Assembly (NCBI RefSeq): GCF_016758195.1 | Contig: NZ_QYAC01000002.1 | Span: forward strand, 186,001-250,000 | Length of the DNA: 64,000 nt | Direction: 5' to 3' | Source: Leucobacter chromiireducens subsp. solipictus | Lineage (GTDB): Bacteria; Actinomycetota; Actinomycetes; Actinomycetales; Microbacteriaceae | Part shown: one piece after another, positions 34,088-42,200 of the stretch | Layout of the letters: each line of letters opens with the position of its first letter | Position numbering within the stretch: position 1 is the stretch's first letter | Translations under genes and position numbers: made by a program | The notes under the pieces: model-generated | What the model was told of the DNA's origin: nothing | Seen by the model: the letters and a program-made list of their open reading frames with translations, nothing else | The model's database searches: none

Positions 34088-34861
34088 TTAGGTCCAATCT
34101 GCGAGGTCTCGGGGGCCGGCGGCCGCGGCCCGAAACTCGTTCTTGAAGTGGGTGAGCGCACGCGCGTGGGTGCCCGACTCCGAGACACGGAAATTCGCGT
34201 CGAGGAGGAATTGCCCCATCAGGCTTGTCTCGGCCGTGTTCGGACGAGACCCCCGTGCGATCTTGAACACTGACGTGACCTGCCCGTTTGTGAGTGACGG
34301 GCAGAACCGGTGCGCGGCAACACGATCGTCACGGTCGTAAGAGAGCCGCTGCGGAGGGTTCGCGGCAAGCCACCCCAAAAGCTCGAGAACCGGATCGTGG
34401 TACTTCGACTCGATCACCTGAGACACCAGAGCAAAAGTAAGCGCAACGACCTCCTCGAGCGGAGTATGCACGGCCTCATCCATGTGGCTTGGTGCTGGCA
34501 TGAATTCTGCGTGCTCGAGCGGGACTCCACGGGTGCCCCACATCTCCTGCCCCCAGCGCAGTGTGCAGTGCCACAGGTACGCCCACGGCGTCTCTGACGC
34601 TGCCGCGTAGCGTGCCGGGCACCGCTCGGTATCGATGCGGGTGACAAGGAGCCGTTCGAGGACCATGTTCACGATCTCGTCCCGCTCAACGTCATACCCC
34701 CAGCTGCGTGCGATACCAAGCATCGGAGGAGCGAAGAACTCATGCAACTGCTCAATGAATGCGAGACCCTCAGCGGTTGACAGCACCGCGCTGCCGTTGT
34801 CCGCGATCTCCGTGAGAATCATCCGCTGCCGCCAAATATCAAAGCGTTGAAGCTCAACCAT
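34088..34861 (-). CDS. Putative sigma-factor-like protein
   Basis: 257 aa. Residues about 35-105 resemble sigma-70 region 2: FFAPPMLGIARSWGYDVERDEIVNMVLERLLV followed by PWAYLWHCTLRWGQEMW, echoing the usual aeDlvqevfl...ayL pattern. The C-terminal part has possible helix-turn-helix content (LTNGQVTSVFKIARGSRPN) but no clear region 4. It overlaps the ParB-like gene by 8 nt and sits in the Rep operon, so it could be an element-specific transcription factor. Alternative: an unrelated helical protein. Moderate to low certainty for the function. Confidence 0.45.
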   Translation of the reverse strand: MVELQRFDIWRQRMILTEIADNGSAVLSTAEGLAFIEQLHEFFAPPMLGIARSWGYDVERDEIVNMVLERLLVTRIDTERCPARYAAASETPWAYLWHCTLRWGQEMWGTRGVPLEHAEFMPAPSHMDEAVHTPLEEVVALTFALVSQVIESKYHDPVLELLGWLAANPPQRLSYDRDDRVAAHRFCPSLTNGQVTSVFKIARGSRPNTAETSLMGQFLLDANFRVSESGTHARALTHFKNEFRAAAAGPRDLADWT

Positions 34862-35891
34862 GACGCACCTCCAACCCGAGCTGCCGCACAGCTTGGGCGT
34901 GGAGCAGCGTGGTCACTTCGCCCCCGACACGCTTCAGCGCTTCGCCCCGGGCACCGTCCACTTCGCACTCGACCACCACGAGCGCAGTTAAAGCATGGAC
35001 CAAGGCAACCCGGGCGGAACGCAACATCTCGCGATTCATCGGGTCCTTGCTCGCTGCGAGATGCAACACCTCTCGAATATCGCCTTCAAGCCGCTGCTGG
35101 AACAGCGTGGTATCCCGCACCACCTCGTCTAGACGCTTCTCCGCCCCTTCGAGTTTGAGTACGTCGGGATCCTTTTTCTGATCCAATACCGCTTCGTGAA
35201 TTCGCTGCACCTCTCGGTACACGGGCTCAACCTTCGCCTTGGGATCCTTGAGCTTCTCGTATGCCCGCTCAGCTGCCTCGCGAAGCACCCTTGGTGCTTT
35301 CTCGCTCTGCGACAGGTCATGGATCGTGGCGACCTTGGCAAGCCACTCCGGCTTATGTCCGGTCTTCTCCACAGCTAGTTCAGTGACCGACAGCGCGGGA
35401 GTCGAGTCCCAGTTACTCCCGGCGGGAGTAACTGGGCTCTTGGCCACCAGACCTCGAGTCTTTAGCGCCGCAAGGCCGCCCGCGGCTTGCCTCTCCTTGG
35501 TCCGTAGCTCGTAGTACGGGAGATCAAAAGATGCCCAAGCGGCATGAATCTCCGCCGGTGAGAGGTTCTTTCGGGCTTCGTTAGTGACGAGCTCCAAGAT
35601 GCCTTCTTGGTCGGCTTCAAGGCCGGTGTAGATTTCCACGCGGATGGTGTCCCACCCGCTTCGCTTTGCCGCTTCGAGGCGATGTGCTCCGTCGACCAGC
35701 ACAAACGTTCCATCGGGGCGTTCAGAGACCGCGATCGGAACAATCTGCTTTCCGGTCTGCTCGAACGAGGCGTGCAGGAGTCTCACGTGGTCGTCTGCGA
35801 CGGCCCGTTGCCGTTGGAGAACAACGATAGATTCGACGTCCAATTCAGCGGAACGGATCGTGACGTTTTCAGGGATGAGCGCGGTGTTCAA
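34854..35891 (-). CDS. ParB/Spo0J N-terminal domain protein
   Basis: 345 aa from a TTG start (35889-35891) with GGAGG 7 nt upstream, overlapping the previous stop. The N-terminal 100 residues form a ParB nuclease/CTPase-like domain (QRQRAVADDHVRLLHASF; VLVDGAHRLEAAKRSGW, the Gly-x-x-Arg box with His replacing the first Arg). A helical region (NEARKNLSPAEIHAAW; VTELAVEKTGHKPEWLAKV) resembles the ParB HTH. The C-terminal 120 residues are helical. No ParA is present in the window, so this may act in replication or regulation rather than partition. Confidence 0.75.
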   Translation of the reverse strand: MNTALIPENVTIRSAELDVESIVVLQRQRAVADDHVRLLHASFEQTGKQIVPIAVSERPDGTFVLVDGAHRLEAAKRSGWDTIRVEIYTGLEADQEGILELVTNEARKNLSPAEIHAAWASFDLPYYELRTKERQAAGGLAALKTRGLVAKSPVTPAGSNWDSTPALSVTELAVEKTGHKPEWLAKVATIHDLSQSEKAPRVLREAAERAYEKLKDPKAKVEPVYREVQRIHEAVLDQKKDPDVLKLEGAEKRLDEVVRDTTLFQQRLEGDIREVLHLAASKDPMNREMLRSARVALVHALTALVVVECEVDGARGEALKRVGGEVTTLLHAQAVRQLGLEVRHG

Positions 35892-36229
35892 GAGATCGCC
35901 TCCAGGAAGAAAGAAACATCAGTGGGAATCTGGAACTCATCCCAGACCAGAGCGGCTGCATCGGCAGTGTGGACGACACACAGATGCTTGCGAGATGGAT
36001 GTGTTCTGCAGGTGCATTCACGCGCTCGGGCCGCATGAAGTGGGCAGTAGGTGCGGAATTTCTGGGTGAGGACGACAGCCCACCCCGTCTTCACCATCGC
36101 GCGCAATTGCGGTGCAAGCGCTGACCAGCCCTGTTCAGAGGGGACCTCCGGTGGGACCTGCACTGCGGTCTGGCAGCTTCGGATCTCGCAACGAATCGCA
36201 ACAACTTCGCGACGCCATACGCGGCCCAT
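35888..36229 (-). CDS. Small Cys-rich hypothetical protein (113 aa)
   Basis: The ATG at 36227-36229 overlaps the Rep stop (TGATG), which sets the start. Cys/His positions (IRCEIRSC near the N-terminus; TYCPLHAARARECTCRTH in the middle) suggest a zinc site. No family recognised. It lies between the Rep-like and ParB-like genes in a translationally coupled operon. Confidence 0.55.
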   Translation of the reverse strand: MGRVWRREVVAIRCEIRSCQTAVQVPPEVPSEQGWSALAPQLRAMVKTGWAVVLTQKFRTYCPLHAARARECTCRTHPSRKHLCVVHTADAAALVWDEFQIPTDVSFFLEAIS

Positions 36230-37308
36230 CACTCCCCACCGCCAACCGCGATGAGTTCCGCTTCGAGAGCCGCGAACGTCGCATCGACGTCGCGACGTGG
36301 CTGTCCACATTCCACGCAATGGGACCGATCGAGCTCGCTCCATGATTCGGAGCCCCACCAATGATCTCCGGTCACGCAGCGCCCCGACCCGTGAGTCTCA
36401 GTGGGATCCAGCATGGGTGCAAACGCATCGGCTTTGCCAGCACCCACCGGCCACCCGCCAGGGTTTCTCACGAGTACCGCGGCGACGAGCGCAGCAGGGT
36501 TTCTCACGACCGCGCCGCGGGCAGCGGTCGCGAGGACCGTGTCTCGCACGACCTGCACTACGTCGACCTCATCCAGAGGTACCCGGCCGTTCACCTCATG
36601 GCGGATCTGTGCAAACGTGAGACGCAGTTCCGGATGAAGCGAAGCCAACTCCGCATCCACTCCGGCCACAGCCTCGCGCCCGTCTACGGCTGGTTTGGTT
36701 GGTTGGCTTGAAGAAGAAGTATTACTAACCAACCAACCATGGTTTTCTCTTCCTATAAAGGTGTCTGCGTTTCGCAGAGACGGGGTCACCGTATCTGCGT
36801 TTTGCAGTGTCGGGCTGACCGGGGAATCTTCCCCGTCTCTGCGTTTCGCGGACACGGGGGAATCTCCCTCTCTGCGTTTCGCAGACACGAGCATTTCCTG
36901 CTGCTCCAGCCACTGTTCGTATGGCAGATCGAGCTCAAGAACTGCCTCTTCAAGAGTGCGAGAAACTAAGGGCTCGGGGTCCTGGAGAAAGAGCCGAAAT
37001 CGCCGTTGGCGCCCCCTGGGGTTCCCGGCAGCGTCAACGTACCCATCGGGGTAACGGTCACGAACTTCGACTAGGAAGCCTGTCTCTAGGAGGGCCTTCT
37101 TGGCGGTGACCCACGCTCGTTCTCCCAGTCCAAGTTGCGTGCGTGCCTCGATTTGAGAGAACTGTCGGCCTTCCTCGTGGGACAACAAGAATAGGTAGAT
37201 GCTCACGGGGTTGCCGCAGATGCGAGGATCCCTGACCCACCAGTTACGGTGTTGGCCAAATTCCTGCTCGAATGACAGCCTCGGACGAATGATCTGGGGG
37301 TCGTTCAA
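36229..37308 (-). CDS. Winged-helix replication-initiator-like protein with iterons in its gene
   Basis: 359 aa from TTG 37306-37308 with AAGGAG 6 nt upstream, overlapping the previous stop. The N-terminal 110 residues look like a winged-helix DNA-binding domain (ICGNPVSIYLFLLSHEEGRQFSQIEARTQLGLGERAWVTAKKALLETGFLVEVRD). The middle is low-complexity and is encoded by four palindromic repeats (SAKRR / LRNAD motifs). The C-terminal part contains helices and a CVECG pair. Position at the tRNA-proximal end, the iterons and an adjacent AT-rich stretch support a role as the element's replication initiator; family membership cannot be proven by eye. Confidence 0.6.
   Translation of the reverse strand: MNDPQIIRPRLSFEQEFGQHRNWWVRDPRICGNPVSIYLFLLSHEEGRQFSQIEARTQLGLGERAWVTAKKALLETGFLVEVRDRYPDGYVDAAGNPRGRQRRFRLFLQDPEPLVSRTLEEAVLELDLPYEQWLEQQEMLVSAKRREGDSPVSAKRRDGEDSPVSPTLQNADTVTPSLRNADTFIGRENHGWLVSNTSSSSQPTKPAVDGREAVAGVDAELASLHPELRLTFAQIRHEVNGRVPLDEVDVVQVVRDTVLATAARGAVVRNPAALVAAVLVRNPGGWPVGAGKADAFAPMLDPTETHGSGRCVTGDHWWGSESWSELDRSHCVECGQPRRDVDATFAALEAELIAVGGGE
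36697..36738. repeat. 10-bp inverted repeat beside AT-rich patch in the rep gene
   Basis: GGTTGGTTGG (36697-36706) and CCAACCAACC (36729-36738) flank a 22-nt AT-rich spacer, and AT-rich sequence continues to about 36760 (GGTTTTCTCTTCCTATAAAG). In DNA this GC-rich, such an AT patch beside iterons resembles a duplex-unwinding element. Confidence 0.5.
36764..36885. repeat. Four iteron-like palindromic repeats
   Basis: Copies of TCTGCGTTTCGCAGA or close variants at 36764-36778, 36794-36808, 36838-36852 and 36871-36885. Each is itself palindromic (TCTGCG TTT CGCAGA). The first and last are identical; the second and third differ at two or three positions. They lie inside the Rep-like ORF and encode the SAKRR repeats of its linker. 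Directly repeated Rep-binding sites in or near rep genes are typical of iteron plasmids. Confidence 0.7.
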
Positions 37309-37661
37309 CGCGCACTCCTTGTTGAAACAGACTCCAGTGACACGGCAACTCCCATGTAGTTCAGTGTGATCCTGTAGTTCTCTCGAACGAAGAGCGGAGC
37401 AACGGCATTGAGTTCGAGACTCAGGAACATGGCTTGGAATTCGTGCGACATCGTTGTCGCAAACGGGGAGAAGCGTACGAAATCTCGTGCCTCGTGCGAA
37501 CGTTTGAGCTTCCGCGCCAAGGCGTAAAGCAAGCAGAACTCAGCGGGCAGCACTTCACTAGCCGATGATCCGTAGCTGAGATAATGGGAAACCTCGCGGG
37601 CTGAGAATTCGCTTTCAGGCTGTTCAACTGCGCGCGGGACTGTGTCATATTGGTAGGACAC
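37305..37661 (-). CDS. Hypothetical protein, first gene of the Rep operon
   Basis: 118 aa from the GTG at 37659-37661, chosen because AAAGGAG lies 8 nt upstream. Soluble and helical (AREVSHYLSYGSSASEVLPAEFCLLYALARKLKRSHEARDF). No domain recognised. Its stop overlaps the Rep-like TTG start, so its translation probably sets Rep expression, like leader genes of other plasmid rep operons (inference). A hairpin with a plus-strand U-run lies just upstream. Confidence 0.55.
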   Translation of the reverse strand: MSYQYDTVPRAVEQPESEFSAREVSHYLSYGSSASEVLPAEFCLLYALARKLKRSHEARDFVRFSPFATTMSHEFQAMFLSLELNAVAPLFVRENYRITLNYMGVAVSLESVSTRSAR

Positions 37662-37688
37662 GATCGATTCTCCTTTCAGGAGTGTCAC

Positions 37689-37726
37689 CGAACCCCTGGT
37701 GTTGGCGCACCGGGGGTTCGTTTTTT
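37689..37726 (+). terminator. Plus-strand terminator within the Rep operon leader
   Basis: A 13-bp stem with one mismatch (CGAACCCCTGGTG / CACCGGGGGTTCG) is followed by TTTTTTA on the plus strand, the correct polarity for terminating rightward transcription, although annotated genes on both sides run leftward. It would end an antisense transcript arising inside the Rep operon. On the minus strand the same hairpin sits in the leader of the 37305-37661 gene. Confidence 0.7.
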
Positions 37727-37931
37727 ATCGAACCAGGGAAGTCGAGAGTTCTTGCACGGCAGCCCTAATTGCGACGTAGTCGTCAATTTGCATGGGTACA
37801 ACAGTGCTGAGTCGACGGCTGAGCCAGGACTCGGTGACTCCCATGTGGTTCGCGACGGTCTTGCGAGTTAGACGGTTGTCATGGATTGAGTCGCTAAGCT
37901 CAGCCGCAGCGGATGCATTAGTCGCCGGCAT
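37725..37931 (-). CDS. Small HTH regulator (68 aa)
   Basis: The ATG at 37929-37931 is chosen because GGAGG lies directly upstream; the longer ORF would extend into the operator. The centre has a Cro/CI-like helix-turn-helix (LTRKTVANHMGVTESWLSRRLS). It is divergent from the second HTH gene at 38044, and the gap holds a 12-bp inverted repeat, so the pair resembles a Cro/CI-type switch controlling the element. Confidence 0.75.
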   Translation of the reverse strand: MPATNASAAAELSDSIHDNRLTRKTVANHMGVTESWLSRRLSTVVPMQIDDYVAIRAAVQELSTSLVR

Positions 37932-37946
37932 ACCCACCTCCTTATT

Positions 37947-37990
37947 TTGCGATATTTGTAAAACTATCACCAGGATTGCAAATATCGCAA
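37947..37990. promoter_or_regulatory. Operator-like inverted repeat between divergent HTH genes
   Basis: Perfect 12-bp arms TTGCGATATTTG (37947-37958) and CAAATATCGCAA (37979-37990), 20-nt spacer. The surrounding 37932-38043 gap is AT-rich, unlike the rest of the window, and also contains the palindrome TTTACGTAA. It probably holds both promoters and the binding site of one or both HTH proteins. Confidence 0.75.
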
Positions 37991-38043
37991 TGCGGTAGGG
38001 GGAAACCTGTTTCGATTTACGTAATTGATGTTAAAATTTCGAC

Positions 38044-38394
38044 ATGACAATGCAGGTAGTGATTGAAAGTGATGATTTCAGTGCAGCTGACCGAATCTCG
38101 CTGCTTCTGTTCATGCGCAAGATGTCGCAGAGTGCTCTTGCTCGAGCGCTGGGCTACTCAGTGGCGGGTGTGAGTCGTCGCATGACGGGGGCTACCGAGT
38201 GGGGCTTCTCGGAGATGCGGGAAGTTGCCAGGGTGCTCGACACTTCGGTCGCTTTCCTTGCTGGCGAGACTGATGACATGGCTCGGCCGGATCATCTGCG
38301 CACAAACGACGAATCCCCCGCCGCTTTCGCGACGGGGGATTCAGGTAGTGTGTGCGCCCCGAGGGATTCGAACCCCCGACCTTCTGATCCGTAG
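38044..38394 (+). CDS. XRE/Cro-like regulator whose 3' end runs into the tRNA
   Basis: 116 aa. ATG at 38044 (or 38050). Residues about 15-75 form a Cro/CI-type helix-turn-helix domain (ISLLLFMRKMSQSALARALGYSVAGVSRRMTG; MREVARVLDTSVAFLAGE). The last 15 or so codons are the antisense of the tRNA-Arg gene (CAPRDSNPRP is the usual readout of a T-arm), and the stop lies over the anticodon loop. If the attachment core is the tRNA 3' end, this gene's C-terminus is supplied by the integration site. Likely the main regulator of element excision or repression. Confidence 0.75.
   Translation: MTMQVVIESDDFSAADRISLLLFMRKMSQSALARALGYSVAGVSRRMTGATEWGFSEMREVARVLDTSVAFLAGETDDMARPDHLRTNDESPAAFATGDSGSVCAPRDSNPRPSDP
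38311..38342. terminator. Hairpin between XRE gene body and tRNA
   Basis: 9-bp stem GAATCCCCC / GGGGGATTC with a GC-rich loop, inside the XRE reading frame and just beyond the tRNA 3' end. Probably the terminator for minus-strand tRNA transcription; the U-run is weak. Confidence 0.5.
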
Positions 38395-38426
38395 TCAGAT
38401 GCTCTATCCAGCTGAGCTAGGGGCGC
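38353..38426 (-). tRNA. tRNA-Arg (anticodon ACG)
   Basis: 74 nt on the minus strand. A 7-bp acceptor stem (GCGCCCC / GGGGCGC) with discriminator A, D-arm TAGCTCAGCTGGATAGAGC, anticodon arm TCTGA-CTACGGA-TCAGA with ACG at positions 34-36, and T-arm GGGGGTTCGAATCCC. No encoded CCA. The 3' end faces the conjugative element, as expected for a tRNA used as an integration site. Right boundary of the element lies here. Confidence 0.95.
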
Positions 38427-38594
38427 CCGTTGGTTTCCCAACTCGAAAAACATTACACGAGGCCCCTCGGAAACGGAAATTCGGGCGCGAATCCCGGGCG
38501 TGTACGCCCACAGCTGCGCCGCACAGCCGGCGCTCCGGTGCCGCTCGCGACAGGGCTCGAATCCAGCCCCGGTGCTGGGCGCGCGCGGGCAAGG

Positions 38595-38600
38595 TACCCT
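38595..38600 (+). promoter_or_regulatory. Leaderless-type -10 box of apt
   Basis: TACCCT ends 7 nt before the GTG start, with no Shine-Dalgarno, implying a transcript that begins at or next to the start codon. The same TANNNT-N6/7-start layout recurs at seven other chromosomal genes here. Confidence 0.6.
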
Positions 38601-38607
38601 TGTCTCC

Positions 38608-39159
38608 GTGCCAGAGAACATCACCACGCCCGCGAACCCCCAGACCGCGCTTGAGCGCGCCGAGTCCCTGATCCTCGAGGTCCCGGACTACCCGAGCTCT
38701 GGGATCCTGTTCCGCGACATCACCCCGCTCCTCGGCGACGCCGCCGCGTTCCGAGCGACGGTGGACGCGCTGATCGCTCCCTTCGAGGGGCAGTTCGACG
38801 TGGTGGCGGGGCTCGAGGCCCGCGGCTTCCTGTTCGCCAGCGCCGCCGCGTATGCGAGCGGGGCCGGCCTGATGCCGGTGCGCAAGGCGGGCAAGCTGCC
38901 CCGTCCCGCGGCCAAGGTCGACTACGCACTCGAGTACGGCGTCGCCGTGGTTGAGGCGCACAATGACTTCCCGCGTGGTTCGCGCGTGCTGGTGATCGAT
39001 GATGTGCTCGCCACGGGCGGCACCCTGGTGGCCGCGCACGCTCTGATGGCGGAGCTTGGCTACGAGGTCGCCGGCACCTCGGTGCTGTTCGAGATTGAGG
39101 ATCTCGGCGGCCGGGCGGCGCTGAACGACCCGCAGCTCCACACCGTCTTCCACAGCTAG
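38608..39159 (+). CDS. apt: Adenine phosphoribosyltransferase
   Basis: 183 aa, GTG start. Converts adenine and PRPP to AMP in purine salvage. Signature features: PDYPSSGILFRDITPLLGD near the N-terminus, GLEARGFLFASA, and the PRPP-binding loop VLVIDDVLATGGTLVAA at about 130. Length fits the family (about 170-185). First intact chromosomal gene right of the tRNA; apparently leaderless, with TACCCT 7 nt upstream. The 180-nt gap before it holds the tRNA promoter region and nothing else evident. Confidence 0.95.
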   Translation: MPENITTPANPQTALERAESLILEVPDYPSSGILFRDITPLLGDAAAFRATVDALIAPFEGQFDVVAGLEARGFLFASAAAYASGAGLMPVRKAGKLPRPAAKVDYALEYGVAVVEAHNDFPRGSRVLVIDDVLATGGTLVAAHALMAELGYEVAGTSVLFEIEDLGGRAALNDPQLHTVFHS

Positions 39160-39206
39160 ACACGCGAGACTGACGGGTCGGACCCGGGTTCGGGGGAGCC
39201 AGCACC

Positions 39207-42200
39207 ATGAGCAAAGACGCGAAACCGTCTCGGCGCGGGCTGCCCGGCCCCGACTTCTTCGATCTCGCGGGCAGCGACCCGGAACTGTTGAACTCGGGGC
39301 GGATCCCGGATCCGGCCCCCGCACACACCCCGCTGTTCCGGTGGCTCGCGCGCATTCTGACGGCCGTTGAAGCACGGCTTCGCGCGCGGGGCGATGCCAC
39401 GGTGCGGAACGCGCTCCGCGTGGGGTGGGCCCTCCTCGCGGCCGTGGGCATCTTCCTGCTCGTCGGCCCGGTGGTCAACAAACCGCTCGACTTCGATGAC
39501 GTCATCGCCTCCGCGAAGGTGGACGAGGTCGACTGGGTGGCCCGCGACGCCACGGTCGACTACACCGTGGCGCGGGACGCCGAGGGTGGGTTCGCCACGA
39601 CCGTGGAAGAACGGTATACCGCCGAGTTCCGGAACGGCCCCGAGACCGCCGTAGAGCGGGTGCTGGTGACCGAGTTCCAGGGCCACGACGCGGAGTTCGC
39701 GCTCGGCGAGGTCACCGTCGACGGCGAGCCCGTCACCGCGGAGGTGGATCGGCGGGCGACGACCACGACGATCCGGATCGTGCGTCCGGACGGGACACGC
39801 TTCGAGGGCGCACACGAGATCGCCGTCAGCTATGCACTGCACCACCTGGTCACGCCGCGCGAGGACGATGCGACCGGGGCGATCGTGGACGCCTGGAACT
39901 GGCCCGTGTTCGGCGAACTGTGGCCCCAAGCTACGAAGGGCATTGAGGTCTCGCTGACCCTGCCGCAGGAGCTCGACGAGGCGCTCGTGCGGCCGCCCCA
40001 GGCGTACGTGGGCTGGCTGATCGCGAGTGCGACACAGTGGCTCGAACCCGACGGCGAGACCGCCGCGGGTACCCGCTACAGCTTCACCAACGATCAGGGG
40101 CTCCCGCCCTACCCGGACATCCTGATCCGCACGAGCTTCGAGGCCGGCACCTTTGCCCAGCCCGAGACCACGGCGCTGTTCTGGTGGCAGACGTTCGGCC
40201 CGCTGCTCCCGCTCGCTGGCCTCGCCGTGCTGACCCTGTTCGCGGCCGCGGCCCGCAGGGTGGTCTGGGCAGATAGCGCCGGCGAGCCCTGGTACCTGCC
40301 GCGCAGCACGCCACCCGCGGACCTCTCGCCCGAGCTTGCCACGGCGCTGCTCGGCCGATCGGCACACGCCGAGCTTGTCGAGACGCTCACGGAGCGGGTG
40401 ACCCCCGCGAAGCGCACCTCCTGGTTGGCGCGTCTCGCACGCGCCGGGCGTCGGGCCGGACGCCTGGGCAACACCCCCGCGGTGCTCGCCACCGCGGCGC
40501 GCTGGCGTCGCTCCGATGAGGTGGTGGCGCAGGGCCTCCGATGGGTGCCGGACAGCTACGTCCGCGACTTCTTCGTCTACGCACCAGTCGCGGTCACGCT
40601 GCTGCAGTGGGGGCTGCTGCGTCAGCTCTCACACCAGGTCATTCTGCTGGTGGTGTGGTGGCCCGCCGTGTTTGTGCTCCTGGCGACCGCGCTGGCGATC
40701 GCCACGCTCGTGCTGGTGCGGCGGCCGCGCCCCCTCACCCCGAAGGGCGCACGCGCGGTGCAGGATCTGAAGGGGATCCACGTGTTCGCGCGGGCAACAC
40801 GCCTGCTGGATCGCGGGCCCGTGGACGAGCCTCTGCTGCCCTACGCGGTGCTGTTCGTCTCACCGCGCCGCGCGGGATCCCGCGTTGCGGAGCACGCCAT
40901 CCGGGAGACCGGCGAACTCTCGCTCGCGCAGGGCTGGCGCGGCGGGAACTTCCTGGCACTCCCCGCGATCCTGGCGCTGCTCGCCTCGGGTGCCGTCTTG
41001 GCCGGGGCGATCGGTGTTGCCGCCACGGTGCCGCCGCCGTACGCCACCCCTGAGCGGTTCAGCGACGATGCGAGCAACCTCCCGGGCACCCTTGCCACGG
41101 AGATCCAAGGCTTCGATATTCGTGCCGAGCTCACCCGAGACGACGCCCGCGCGGCCCGGCTCGAAGTTGTGGAGCGCTTCAGCGTTGTGTTCGCGGAAGA
41201 CTCGGCGCGTGTGCCGCAGTTTGCCCGCGAGTGGAGCACCCAGTATCTCGGTCAGGACCTCGGTTTCGAGCTCGACTCCCTCCTCGTGGACGGCACCCCC
41301 GCACCGATTCGGAAGATCCCGCAGCCACGCAGCGCCGTGGTCACCACCCAGCTCGTCGAGGCGCTGAGCGGAGTGCACAGCGTCGAGGTGCGCTACACGC
41401 TGGCGCACCCGGTGGTCGACGCGGGCACGGCGGGCGAGGCCACGCAGCAGCTGCGGTGGGCGGCGCTCCTCAGCTCCTGGGAGGACGAGTACTACGTTAA
41501 CCCCAGCAACCCCTACGACGGGAGCGAGCCCGTGCGCCCGCTGCGGGTAGAGCTCACGGTCGCCCCGGAACTCGCGGACGAGATTCGCGAGGGCGGGTGG
41601 ATCGACACCGATAGCGACCGGGCGAAGATCCCGTTCGTGTCCGGGAACGCGGTGGCACCGTGGGTCACCGAGATGTCGAGCTACACCGACGACTCGCAGC
41701 GCCTGGAACTGCGCATCGGCTCGGAAACCCGTGAACCGGATGGCTCCGTGGTGTTCCGGTTCGACGCGGACGCCGTCGAATCACGGCTCACCGACCCGAT
41801 GGCGGAGCTGGACGATCGCGGTGCCGCGGCCGAGGCGGAGGATCCGGACGCGGGCTTCGCGGTCACCCCGGAGGTGAACGCGACCCTCGGACACTACGAG
41901 CTCCAGATCGGCTCGTACACGGACCTGGGGGCACGGCTTTCCTTCGCTCCGGACACCTTCAGCGGAGTGACCGCGAACGGCGCACAGCGATTCTTTGCGG
42001 ACTACACCCGGCCCTACGCATTGATGATGTGGGGGACGGGGGCGCTGGCGGCGGTCGCGCTCGGCGTCGCGGCCGCCGCCGCGCTGCGGCGCCGTGCACC
42101 TGGACTCTCCCTGCGACTCGTCGCCTTCGTCGCGCTCCCGGTCCTCGCGATCGCGCAGTGCGTGGTGTTCTGGTGGGTCATCGGGTCGATGCCCGGGGGA

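Noticed and set aside
36764..36885. Iterons interpreted as attachment-site repeats
   Set aside because: They lie 1.5 kb from the tRNA and have no match in its 3' end; palindromic repeats near a rep-like gene fit iterons better.
38353..38426. Integrase gene next to the tRNA
   Set aside because: No tyrosine or serine recombinase motifs in the genes of the right end (33.2-38.4 kb); it must lie beyond the left edge if present.
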